Shown here piece by piece: positions 1 through 7,487 of a stretch of DNA of 64,000 nt. The notes beneath the pieces are model-generated. The model ran no database searches. It was given only the letters and a program-made list of their open reading frames with translations, and was not told where the DNA came from. Source of the DNA: Psychrobacter nivimaris (GTDB taxonomy: Bacteria > Pseudomonadota > Gammaproteobacteria > Pseudomonadales > Moraxellaceae). The stretch spans positions 1 through 64,000 of the forward strand of contig NZ_VZIZ01000002.1 of the NCBI RefSeq assembly GCF_009812035.1, written 5' to 3'. How positions within the stretch are numbered: the first letter of the stretch is position 1; the number at the start of each line of letters is the position of its first letter. A program made the position numbers and the translations under genes.

Positions 1-180
1 GGTAATGCTTGCTTGTGTCTTTATCTGGTTGCCACTCATTTGAATTCTATACACACCCTAGTATTGCTCATGAAAAAGATGTGAACATTGACAATCCTAT
101 CTTGCTTATTTTGAGTATTACTAGCAATAGTTTGAGGGATTTTAATTTCTTTATTCTTAATAACAATAGGTTAGAGCTAT

Positions 181-1011
181 ATGAATAAGATTGCACTACC
201 GGAGTTGTTTGCAAGCATGCAACAGCAAATGTCTGCTCAACTAAGTACTAATAGAGCTTTCATACATCATCCTGGTTCAAAAGGTGACTCTTTAGAGAAT
301 GCATGGATTGAGTGGTTAAGAAGTTACCTGCCTAACCGTTATAGCGTAGATAAAGCAATTATCATTGACTATCTAGGAAACACAAGCCATCAAATCGATG
401 TAGTTATTTATGATAATTATTTTACTCCATTTATTTTTACACAAAATGGTTTCCATTATGTCCCTGCCGAAGGTGTTTATGCAGTTTTTGAAGTAAAACC
501 AGACATTAAAGGAAGTGTTAAAGGTTCGGGAAACTATATAACTTATGCAGGCGAGAAGATAGAAAGTGTTAGACGCTTGACACGCACTTCTACCTCAATG
601 ATTAACTCAGGAACACCTGTTGCACGTAGACCACTAACTAAAATCCTAGGTGGTATTCTAGCTACTACTAATACCTACGATAACAGTAATAATAAGACAA
701 TCGAGAGGCATATTAAAAGTTTAGAAAATCTTCAAGGTATCGATTTAGGTTGCGTTGTTGATTATGGTAGCTTCTTTGTCGATTATAATGGTGAAGAAAA
801 TATCGAAGAACTTGATTTCATTAAGCGGATAAATGGATATTATGAAAACAGAGAGTTCAACGAACTGCGTTTTAGTCGACCTGAAAACTCTCTAATCACT
901 TTCTTCATGCAATTAACCCGTTACCTGCAACAGACTATTGGTACTATCCCAGCTATTGATTTACAAGCTTATCTCGATGTTATTGGTGAAGAAATTGATC
1001 AAGAACCTTAA
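181..1011 (+). CDS. DUF6602 family protein, possible PD-(D/E)XK nuclease fold
   Basis: Protein of 276 residues that fits the DUF6602 family, whose function is not established. The first half carries a pattern expected of a PD-(D/E)XK nuclease core: a glutamate in SLENAWIEWL (about residues 37-46), an aspartate in QIDVVIYD (about 72-79) and an E-x-K in FEVKP (about 103-107). The nuclease reading is my inference from this spacing. No signal peptide or membrane segment is seen, so it should be cytosolic. The ATG is preceded by AGGTTAGAG at a usable distance. It lies just upstream of a toxin-antitoxin module, which fits an accessory or defence-type island, but no partner gene (methylase, helicase) is visible. 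Confident as a gene, unsure of function. Confidence 0.8.
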   Translation: MNKIALPELFASMQQQMSAQLSTNRAFIHHPGSKGDSLENAWIEWLRSYLPNRYSVDKAIIIDYLGNTSHQIDVVIYDNYFTPFIFTQNGFHYVPAEGVYAVFEVKPDIKGSVKGSGNYITYAGEKIESVRRLTRTSTSMINSGTPVARRPLTKILGGILATTNTYDNSNNKTIERHIKSLENLQGIDLGCVVDYGSFFVDYNGEENIEELDFIKRINGYYENREFNELRFSRPENSLITFFMQLTRYLQQTIGTIPAIDLQAYLDVIGEEIDQEP

Positions 1012-1071
1012 GGTTTATCAAGAGAGACAAACAACGCCCTAACAAGACTTTTTAGCCTGAGCGAGGAAATA

Positions 1072-1123
1072 ACGAAGCACTGCTTCGTCCGAGTGCAAGA
1101 GAATTTACATTTTCGTAAATTCT
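1072..1123. repeat. Two adjacent perfect hairpins after the DUF6602 gene
   Basis: Two stem-loops lie close together: an 8-bp palindrome with a 1-nt centre at 1072-1088 (ACGAAGCA-C-TGCTTCGT) and a 9-bp stem with a 6-nt loop at 1100-1123 (AGAATTTAC/GTAAATTCT). The second is followed by TAAAACGG rather than a T-tract, so neither is a clear intrinsic terminator. They may be a REP-like element or mark the edge of the accessory module. Confidence 0.4.
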
Positions 1124-1222
1124 AAAACGGTATCCTGCCAACGCTGATGGCTAGGCAGATACAAGCGGTAGGCGTGATTAGCTACCCAAAATATTTAAAT
1201 TTAATACAATAACAAATAAGAC

Positions 1223-1244
1223 CTAATTTTCGTGCTAAAATTAG
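1223..1244. promoter_or_regulatory. Inverted repeat, candidate toxin-antitoxin operator
   Basis: Perfect 8-bp inverted repeat CTAATTTT-N6-AAAATTAG, centred about 50 bp before the antitoxin ATG. A further half-site, TAATTTTAG, lies at 1261-1269 just before the Shine-Dalgarno. Phd/YefM antitoxins usually repress their own operon by binding such palindromes, so this is a reasonable operator candidate; the binding itself is inferred. Confidence 0.45.
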
Positions 1245-1283
1245 CCCTATATTTAGAGCGTAATTTTAGTGGAGAATGAATCC

Positions 1284-1535
1284 ATGCAACCGATATTTGC
1301 GACACAGACAGCTAGCATCTCAGAGCTAAAAAACAACCCTTCGGCATTGATTAAACAGTCGGATGGTGAGTCTATTGCTATTTTAAATCACAATAAACCT
1401 GTCGCTTACTTAGTTTCCACAGATATGTATGAGCGTATGATGGAAGCGATGGACGATATGGCATTAAGCCAAACCGTTAGCGCACGATTAAATGATGGGC
1501 AGATACCGATAAAGGTAACGTTGGATGACTTATAG
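1284..1535 (+). CDS. Phd/YefM (StbD-like) family antitoxin
   Basis: Antitoxin of a type II toxin-antitoxin pair, 83 residues. The N-terminal part (about 1-55) has the Phd/YefM layout: ISELKNNPSALIKQ, then SIAILNHNKPVAYLVS, which normally forms the DNA-binding dimer. The acidic C-terminus would wrap the toxin. An in-frame GTG exists at 1269, but GGAG at 1271-1274 lies 9 nt before the ATG at 1284 and overlaps the GTG start, so the ATG is preferred. It overlaps the toxin gene by 11 bp, typical of coupled expression. It should neutralise the RelE-like product and, with it, repress the operon. Confidence 0.88.
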   Translation: MQPIFATQTASISELKNNPSALIKQSDGESIAILNHNKPVAYLVSTDMYERMMEAMDDMALSQTVSARLNDGQIPIKVTLDDL

Positions 1536-1839
1536 TCTTGAGTTTCATCCCTTAGCATTAAAAAAATGGAAAAAGTTAGCGCCCAGTATTCAGCAGCAGT
1601 TTAAGAAAAAATTACAGCAGCGCTTATTAAATCCTCGTGTTCCTGCGTCGAAACTTTCAGGACATACGGACGCCTATAAAATCAAACTACGCACCATCGG
1701 CTATCGTTTGGTATATATCGTCAAAGATGATGTCGTCGTTGTATACGTGCTAGCAGTAGGCAAAAGAGAAAATAACAAAGTATATGAGACGCGCTTGCGA
1801 CACGCCAGCCGTAATCGACACACAGACAGAATAAAATGA
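1525..1839 (+). CDS. RelE/StbE family toxin
   Basis: Toxin partner of the preceding antitoxin, 104 residues. It has the RelE/ParE superfamily pattern: LEFHPLALKKWKKL, a basic helix QFKKKLQQRL, then KLSGHTDAYKIKLRTIGYRLVYIV and VYVLAVGKRENNKVY. Family members close to StbE/RelE cleave mRNA on the ribosome; ParE relatives target gyrase, and the sequence alone does not decide firmly between them, though the layout is nearer RelE/StbE. Residues after about 92 form a short basic tail (RHASRNRHTDRIK), a little longer than usual. The start overlaps the antitoxin stop, and the toxin stop TGA overlaps a possible ATG of the next gene, so three genes are packed as one transcription unit. Confidence 0.87.
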   Translation: MTYSLEFHPLALKKWKKLAPSIQQQFKKKLQQRLLNPRVPASKLSGHTDAYKIKLRTIGYRLVYIVKDDVVVVYVLAVGKRENNKVYETRLRHASRNRHTDRIK

Positions 1840-1853
1840 CGGAGGTCATAGAC

Positions 1854-2237
1854 GTGCAATATACCGCAATCATCAAAGACGGTGGTTTGTTTATCCCTAA
1901 CGTATTTTCAGACCTAAACGATGGCGGCTCGCATATCGTACAAGTAGAAGTAGACATCGAGGAAGTTCGTCAGCAATTAAGCGAAGGCGCTGTATCAACA
2001 CTAGAAACACCAAAGAAAGACACCGCAAAAGCACCCAAAAAACCAGTAAAGAGAGCGACCAAAAAAGACGCACAGAAAGAAATACAGCAACTGTCAGATG
2101 ATGAAGGCTTGAGTGCGCTGCGCAAAAGCGCAATCGATGAATTGGAAGCATTGGATGATGTGGAGCTGAGCGAGATATTTAAAGCGTATATGAATGATGG
2201 ACAGACGTCAGAACAGATATCGTTAGAGAACTTGTAA
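1854..2237 (+). CDS. Hypothetical third gene of the toxin-antitoxin operon
   Basis: I do not recognise this 127-residue protein by name. The N-terminal 35 residues (YTAIIKDGGLFIPN...LNDGGSHIVQVEVD) resemble the short beta-rich DUF104/AF2212-like antitoxin pattern of G-x-F/L-x-P followed by an L-x-x-G turn; this is a weak, by-eye match. The middle is a Lys/Ala/Pro-rich linker (about 55-80) and the C-terminus is acidic and helical. The start is GTG at 1854 because GGAGG at 1841-1845 lies 8 nt upstream; the in-frame ATG at 1836 overlaps the toxin stop and lies upstream of this GGAGG. It ends 67 bp before nrdB. It may be an accessory subunit of the toxin-antitoxin system or an unrelated passenger. 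Confidence 0.65.
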   Translation: MQYTAIIKDGGLFIPNVFSDLNDGGSHIVQVEVDIEEVRQQLSEGAVSTLETPKKDTAKAPKKPVKRATKKDAQKEIQQLSDDEGLSALRKSAIDELEALDDVELSEIFKAYMNDGQTSEQISLENL

Positions 2238-2304
2238 TCCAATCCAAGCAAACCCAGTCAAATCCATATAAATTAATAACCGTATCACTTATAAAGGCAG
2301 TCCC

Positions 2305-3438
2305 ATGACTTATTCGATTTTTTCCCAAACACCAAATGACGCCATGAAAGAGCCGATGTTCTTTGGTCAGCCAGTCAATATTGCCCGCTACGACCAACAA
2401 AAGCACCCCATCTTTGAGCAATTAATTGAAAAGCAGCTGTCATTCTTTTGGCGTCCAGAAGAAGTCGATGTGTCAAAAGACCGTATGGACTACGGCAATC
2501 TATCCTCGCATGAGCAGCATATCTTTATCAGTAACCTAAAGTACCAGACCCTACTCGACTCTATCCAAGGTCGTAGCCCAAACGTCGTGCTACTGCCGCT
2601 GGTATCGATTCCTGAGCTGGAGACATGGATTGAGACGTGGTCATTCTCTGAGACCATTCACTCACGCAGCTATACCCATATCATTCGTAATATCGTCAAC
2701 GATCCCGGTATTGTGTTTGACGATATTATGCAAAACGAGCACATTTTAGAGCGTGCTTCAGACATCGCTCAATATTATGACGAGCTGTATCGCAATTCGC
2801 AGCTGTATAGCCTGTACGGTGCTGGTACGCACAATATCAACGGTAAAGAAATCACCGTCGACTTAAAGTCACTTAAGAAGCAAATGTATCTGTGCATTAT
2901 GGCGGTCAACGTCTTAGAAGCCATTCGCTTTTATGTGTCGTTTGCCTGCTCGTTTGCCTTTGCTGAGCGTAAGCTGATGGAAGGTAATGCCAAAATCATT
3001 AAACTCATCGCTCGTGATGAAGCGCTGCATTTGACTGGTACGCAGCATATGCTAAACCTCATGCGCAACGGTCGTGACGATCCCGAGATGGTCGAAATTG
3101 CCGCAGAGTGCTATGAGGAAAGCATCGAGATATTCCGCAAGGCGGCTGAGCAAGAAAAAGAATGGGCAGGTTATCTGTTCAAAGACGGCTCGATGATTGG
3201 TCTGAATAAAGACATTCTGTGCCAATATATCGAATACATCACCAACTTGCGTATGGAAGCGGTGGGCTTGCCATCAGCTTTCCCGAAATCAAAATCAAAT
3301 CCGATTCCTTGGATCAATACGTGGTTGTCGTCTGACAATGTACAGGTCGCACCGCAAGAAACCGAAATCAGCTCGTACTTGGTCGGTCAGATTGATTCGG
3401 ACTTATCAGACAGTGACTTTGATGATTTTGAGCTTTAG
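2305..3438 (+). CDS. nrdB: Ribonucleoside-diphosphate reductase subunit beta (class Ia)
   Basis: Small subunit of aerobic ribonucleotide reductase, 377 residues, which houses the diiron-tyrosyl radical needed by NrdA to reduce ribonucleoside diphosphates. Family motifs are intact: the radical tyrosine is Y123 in [12 protein letters not shown], with metal ligands D85 (LLDSIQ), E116 and H119, and the second helix pair EHILERASD and [12 protein letters not shown]. The C-terminal acidic tail ending DDFEL is the segment that docks onto NrdA. The ferredoxin gene yfaE follows after 37 bp and should form an operon with it. nrdA, usually directly upstream, is not in the window; the toxin-antitoxin module and DUF6602 gene occupy that place. 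Confidence 0.97.
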   Translation: MTYSIFSQTPNDAMKEPMFFGQPVNIARYDQQKHPIFEQLIEKQLSFFWRPEEVDVSKDRMDYGNLSSHEQHIFISNLKYQTLLDSIQGRSPNVVLLPLVSIPELETWIETWSFSETIHSRSYTHIIRNIVNDPGIVFDDIMQNEHILERASDIAQYYDELYRNSQLYSLYGAGTHNINGKEITVDLKSLKKQMYLCIMAVNVLEAIRFYVSFACSFAFAERKLMEGNAKIIKLIARDEALHLTGTQHMLNLMRNGRDDPEMVEIAAECYEESIEIFRKAAEQEKEWAGYLFKDGSMIGLNKDILCQYIEYITNLRMEAVGLPSAFPKSKSNPIPWINTWLSSDNVQVAPQETEISSYLVGQIDSDLSDSDFDDFEL

Positions 3439-3475
3439 GCTTTAGTAGCTTTACGCTTTTTACATAGGATTTATC

Positions 3476-3742
3476 ATGACTTGGGTAATGACCAGTAAAA
3501 AACAATTCTATTTGCATGATAATGAGAGTCTACTCGATGGACTGTTGCGCACCGGACATGAGGTCAATTATCAGTGCAAGGAAGGCTACTGTGGTAGCTG
3601 CCGAGTCAAGCGCATTGCCAGCTCGCATACGGTCGATTACCCGTTTGCTCCGCTTGCGATGATTGAGGACGATGAGATCCTACCCTGCTGCTGCCGTGTG
3701 CAAGGGGTGATTTATATCAACCACGAACCAGTCGAGAAATAA
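3476..3742 (+). CDS. yfaE: 2Fe-2S ferredoxin YfaE, NrdB cluster maintenance
   Basis: Small plant-type 2Fe-2S ferredoxin of 88 residues. The cluster cysteines are in CKEGYCGSC (C-x4... C-x2-C) and in the later PCCCRV motif, the arrangement typical of YfaE. In E. coli this protein supplies electrons to regenerate the diferric-tyrosyl cofactor of NrdB, and its position directly after nrdB here supports the same role. The intrinsic terminator at 3772-3811 ends the unit. Confidence 0.95.
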   Translation: MTWVMTSKKQFYLHDNESLLDGLLRTGHEVNYQCKEGYCGSCRVKRIASSHTVDYPFAPLAMIEDDEILPCCCRVQGVIYINHEPVEK

Positions 3743-3771
3743 CCTCTCATTTATAAAACGTTAAGATCAAT

Positions 3772-3811
3772 AAAAAGCGCGCTATCTACATAAGATAACG
3801 CGCTTTTTTTA
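3772..3811 (+). terminator. Intrinsic terminator after nrdB-yfaE
   Basis: Stem AAGCGCGCTATCT/AGATAACGCGCTT with one G-U type mismatch, a 5-nt loop, an A-tract before and a run of T after it. The A/T symmetry means it could also stop transcripts of the convergent degS gene. Confidence 0.85.
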
Positions 3812-3860
3812 TGCTAATAATCTTTTTGAGCCCTTGCGCCAATTATTCTGACCCAAGAAA

Positions 3861-5189
3861 CTACTGAGCCACGCCATCTTGGTCAAACAGTTTTAGCAGC
3901 TCTTCACGCATACGGTCACGCTCGGCTTCTGACATCATGGGCGTCTCTTGTCCACCGTCTTGCATGTTGGGTTGACCAAGACCATTCATGGTCTCATCTT
4001 CGATAATAACAGGGCGCTCGACTGGCTCTTGCACAGGACGCTCCTCTAACAGTATCTTCACTTGCGCATTTTTACCACGGCGTAATATCTGGGCGTTTAG
4101 CTCAGTATTGGGTGGTTTGCGAGCGACATACTGAATCAGCGTGTTGGCATCGGTCATCTCAACGCCATCAATCGTCAGGATGATATCGCCAACGCGCAGA
4201 CCACTCTTGGCAGCTGGACCTTTATCGATAACATTTAGCACTTCTACACCCGTCGAGGTTTCAAGCTGCGTCGGATCCCGAAGCTGCGACTGTATCTCAA
4301 TACCTAGCCAGCCGCGACTGACCTTACCATCTTTGATCAGAGCATTCATCACTTGCTCAACTAGGGCGGTCGGGATAGCAAAACCAATGCCCATCGAGCC
4401 ACCAGAGCGTGAGTAAATAGCCGTATTAATACCAACCAATTCACCGCGCGCATCAACCAGTGCGCCGCCCGAGTTACCGGGATTGATAGCGGCATCGGTT
4501 TGGATAAAGTCTTCAAACTTATTGACCCCAAGTCCAGTACGACCCGTCGCTGAAATAATCCCTTGCGTCACTGTTTGACCGACACCGAACGGATTACCAA
4601 TCGCTAATGCAATGTCTCCCACTTTGATAGGTTCTTCACGGAAGCCTAACGGTGTCAATCCAGTCATGTCGACTCGAATCACCGCCAAATCACTGTCTGG
4701 GTCGGTACCGATAAGCTTAGCGCGACTCTTACGACCATCATTAAAGGCAACGGTAATCTCATCTGCCTTTTCGATCACGTGGGCATTGGTCACGATATAG
4801 CCATCTTCTGATACGATTACACCAGAGCCTAAATTGGTATTACCCTGCTCTTGTGATGGGCCACCATGATATTCAAAAAATCGGCGCAGTACGGGATCAT
4901 CCATATAAGGATGTTCGGTCATCGTTTGCGTCGTATAGATATTGACTACAGACTGCGACGCACGCGCCACTGCATTATGATAAGAAGAGATAGGCGCTGG
5001 CGTGTCCGACACTGGCTCTGCTGCTTGCTGCTCCGCAGGCGGGGTTCTCGGCGGCTCCCATGTGGCCTCCGACGTCGATTTCATACTCGTGAACAACCAG
5101 ATAAACGCTGCCAACACTAGCAGCAATAAGACCCAAGGTAACCATTTTAATAAAGACGCCTTGTTGTTGGTGTTCCGGGATGACGACAT
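3861..5189 (-). CDS. degS: DegS-like membrane-anchored serine protease (HtrA family)
   Basis: Periplasmic HtrA-family protease of 442 residues. It has one N-terminal membrane anchor (about 15-34), a Pro/Glu-rich linker, a trypsin-like domain with the triad H137 (TNAHVI), D167 (DSDLAVI) and S240 (GNSGGAL), and a single PDZ domain (about 290-385). One anchor plus one PDZ points to DegS/AlgW rather than DegP, which has a cleavable signal and two PDZ domains. DegS starts RseA cleavage in the sigma-E envelope stress response. A C-terminal tail of some 55 residues, rich in Glu/Met and absent from E. coli DegS (355 residues), is unusual. GAGG sits 6 nt before the ATG. It is divergent from the Nif3-like gene. 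Confidence 0.88.
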   Translation of the reverse strand: MSSSRNTNNKASLLKWLPWVLLLLVLAAFIWLFTSMKSTSEATWEPPRTPPAEQQAAEPVSDTPAPISSYHNAVARASQSVVNIYTTQTMTEHPYMDDPVLRRFFEYHGGPSQEQGNTNLGSGVIVSEDGYIVTNAHVIEKADEITVAFNDGRKSRAKLIGTDPDSDLAVIRVDMTGLTPLGFREEPIKVGDIALAIGNPFGVGQTVTQGIISATGRTGLGVNKFEDFIQTDAAINPGNSGGALVDARGELVGINTAIYSRSGGSMGIGFAIPTALVEQVMNALIKDGKVSRGWLGIEIQSQLRDPTQLETSTGVEVLNVIDKGPAAKSGLRVGDIILTIDGVEMTDANTLIQYVARKPPNTELNAQILRRGKNAQVKILLEERPVQEPVERPVIIEDETMNGLGQPNMQDGGQETPMMSEAERDRMREELLKLFDQDGVAQ

Positions 5190-5569
5190 ATAAAACCTCT
5201 ATAAATTTATTGCAAACAGACAGTGAAAAACGATGTGAGATAATGGCGACTGCTTAGCTAGTGTTGACCCATTCATCAGATGGTCAAATGCTATACAGCT
5301 AGGCAGACTCACGTATATAAATTATAACCGCAATACCAGTAAATAGTAACGTATCGTGTACCATTTCAGTTATCCAGCTTGTCTGCTTGCTTACAACGGC
5401 ATGTTAAAATAGCTTTTACGATGCTCGACACTTCAACATTTCGAGAATTGATCATCAAGCCAGAAGCTGAAAACCGAACACTACCAAGCGCGACAGATAA
5501 TACATAATTTTTGCTTAGTTAATCTACAGCACCTTACGACATACATTTTATTGATGACAGGAAAACATA
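5190..5569. promoter_or_regulatory. Divergent promoter region between degS and the Nif3-like gene
   Basis: A 380-bp gene-free stretch that must hold promoters for both divergent genes. The only structure I can point to is an imperfect palindrome at 5264-5287, TTGACC-N12-GGTCAA, with further matching bases inside (CAT/ATGG), a possible regulator site. I could not fix -35/-10 pairs with confidence. Confidence 0.35.
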
Positions 5570-6394
5570 ATGACTGCAAATCATACGACAGCTGAATCCA
5601 ATACTCAAAGCATTAGCGCTCAGGCATTGACACAGTTCTGTGACGACTACTTATCTACCAGTGCGTTTAAAGACTATGCGCCAAATGGTCTACAAATCGA
5701 TGGTGGACGCCCGATTCAACGTATCGTCACTGGTGTCACGGCTTGTGAAGCCTTGATAGATGCTGCCATCGCTGACAATGCCGATGCGATTATGGTACAT
5801 CATGGATACTTCTGGAAAGGTGAACCTGCACCGCTCACTGGGATGAAAGGTCGACGCGTGCGCAAGCTGATGCAACACGGTATTTCTATGATTGGCTATC
5901 ATCTACCGCTTGATGCACACCCAATCTCTGGCAACAACGCAAAACTTGCTGACATGCTCGGCATGACGATTACTGGTGCGCTCTATCCTACCGAATCCCA
6001 TCCTGTTGGCAATATCGCTACTTGTACACCGCAAACTGCTGACGATCTCATTGCCACCATGACTCAAGCCTTAGGTCGCGCGCCATTACATATCTCAGCT
6101 GAGTATCATGCAGACTCATCTGCTCAGACAAATGGCAGGCTGATAGAACGTGTGGGTATATGTACGGGCGGTGCGCAAGATATGATTGAGCAAGCGGCTA
6201 GCATGGGCTGTGATGCGTTTATCTCAGGAGAGATATCTGAGCGTACCACACATAGCGCGCGTGAGCTTGGGATTGATTATTTTGCTTGTGGTCATCATGC
6301 AACGGAGCGTGGCGGTATTCAGGCGTTAGGAGAGATAGTTGCTCAAAAATTTGGTCTGCCAGTTACTTTCATCGATATCGAAAATCCAGCATAA
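5570..6394 (+). CDS. Nif3-like dinuclear metal centre protein (YbgI family)
   Basis: Member of the Nif3/YbgI family, 274 residues, close to the usual length. These proteins form hexameric toroids with a dinuclear metal site; the E. coli homologue is linked to DNA damage tolerance but its reaction is unsettled, and some relatives are annotated as GTP cyclohydrolase 1 type 2. Metal-binding motifs are visible: VHHGYFW (about 83-89), YHLPLDAH (about 111-118) and FACGHHATERGG near the C-terminus. AGGA lies 7 nt before the ATG. No signal peptide. It stands alone, divergent from degS. Confidence 0.93.
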   Translation: MTANHTTAESNTQSISAQALTQFCDDYLSTSAFKDYAPNGLQIDGGRPIQRIVTGVTACEALIDAAIADNADAIMVHHGYFWKGEPAPLTGMKGRRVRKLMQHGISMIGYHLPLDAHPISGNNAKLADMLGMTITGALYPTESHPVGNIATCTPQTADDLIATMTQALGRAPLHISAEYHADSSAQTNGRLIERVGICTGGAQDMIEQAASMGCDAFISGEISERTTHSARELGIDYFACGHHATERGGIQALGEIVAQKFGLPVTFIDIENPA

Positions 6395-6486
6395 ACTAGC
6401 CACTTACAGACCAGTTGAAACGGTGGTCATTGATAGAGAAAAATTTATAGAGAAAAACTTCTAGAGAAAACGATAGTTCAAAAGCC

Positions 6487-6539
6487 AAACTAGACTTGCT
6501 AATGCTATAGTCACACCATAAGCATAAAGTCTAGTTTGA
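6487..6539. repeat. Inverted repeat after the Nif3-like gene
   Basis: CAAACTAGACTT (6487-6498) pairs with AAGTCTAGTTTG (6528-6539), with a second inner match ATGCT/AGCAT, enclosing one copy of GCTATAGTCA. There is no T-tract directly after the stem, so it is a poor intrinsic terminator; it could be a small repeat element. Confidence 0.45.
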
Positions 6540-6756
6540 CTACTATTTAAACTTTGTTATTCTATTTTTGATTATTATGTACCAAATATCTGGAAAATTA
6601 ACCGTTTATATCTCAATTGTTAAGTTTTATCGCTTTTTTCTTAACTCCACTTGAATAATGCAATTAGTAACCGCATATTACTACCCGTAAGAAAGAACGT
6701 TTTGTCATGAAACTTCCCATTATTACAGCTTCCGGTTATGGCACCAAAATAATGAT

Positions 6757-6813
6757 GGTAGTTGTTTAAAACTTTATCATGCTATATCAGCGATAAGATT
6801 TTAAACCGCTACC
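6757..6813. repeat. 57-nt interrupted hairpin
   Basis: Three successive paired blocks, GGTAG/CTACC, GTTTAAAA/TTTTAAAC and TTATC/GATAA, are separated by symmetric 2-nt internal loops around a 13-nt apical loop. This gives 18 paired bases. It has no poly-T end. A structured RNA or a decayed mobile repeat are both possible. Confidence 0.4.
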
Positions 6814-7357
6814 CATTGAAATACTATGTTTGCACTATGTATGTTAGCAGCATGGTATTTTTTTATTTTTGGTGTCGCGATGACGGTATGACATAGTCAG
6901 TTTGATAGACAGCTATAAACTATCAATTCTGGTTATTTTGCTTACCCTCATCGCTGGACAAACAACTTTAGTAGCCAGCTATTCTATTACTAGTAACTTA
7001 ATATTAGTGATTCAAAGTATAGCCAGCCATCAAAGTTAGCATAGTTAAAACAGATGAATGTATTTGCCTCATTGGCAAAACCTTACATCAATGTTTCAAG
7101 CTATGTCTTTGTCTCAATAACTTAATCATGACCTTACCTATGTTTGATATATAGTTGTTTGGCCACTAGCCATATTTAGTTATCGATGAAGGAATCATCT
7201 GATTTATATCCTTCGCGTCGTTGTGCGTTCAGTATTTTAAACCAGTACTTATAAATACGGTTTAGAACGCTTTTATGACATATCGATAGCTGGCTGACGA
7301 CAAACTATCCCACTAACTCTTAGAGAGAGTACGCTAGTGGCGCTATAGTCAAACAAG

Positions 7358-7395
7358 ATAGAGCGGCATTTATCCTATTAAAAATGCCACTCTAT
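7358..7395. repeat. 14-bp stem-loop upstream of the MltF-like gene
   Basis: ATAGAGCGGCATTT (7358-7371) pairs with AAATGCCACTCTAT (7382-7395) with one G-U type mismatch and a 10-nt loop, about 95 bp before the start codon at 7488. The following sequence is A/T-rich (TTAAAATAC) but lacks a T-run. It could be part of a 5' leader or a weak terminator for whatever precedes it. Confidence 0.4.
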
Positions 7396-7487
7396 TTAAA
7401 ATACGATATCGATATATGTCAATATTATGCACATATATTTATACGTGTTTTTGCGGTAAGAAGGATGGCTAAAATCAGGAGACATCC

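Larger units (their letters stand above)
6395..7487. other. Gene-free 1.1-kb stretch with three hairpins and short broken reading frames
   Basis: No credible gene on either strand. Short hydrophobic frames occur, notably 6826-6891 (21 codons starting MFALCMLAAWYFFIFG) and, in another frame, about 6890-7039 (KLSILVILLTLIAG then polar residues). They might be a frameshifted membrane-protein remnant, but I recognise no family and cannot exclude chance. Three stem-loops are listed separately. Two exact copies of GCTATAGTCA (6505, 7342) match a third at 60304. Confidence 0.5.

Noticed and set aside
6-188. Open frame running from just after the window start into the DUF6602 start
   Set aside because: It has a stop at 3-5, no ATG, only TTG or GTG as possible starts and no ribosome site. 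It may be chance, and no family was recognised.
1034-1190. Possible integron attC-like site (CCCTAAC followed by hairpins)
   Set aside because: The first core does not match RYYYAAC and no matching GTTRRRY end was found.
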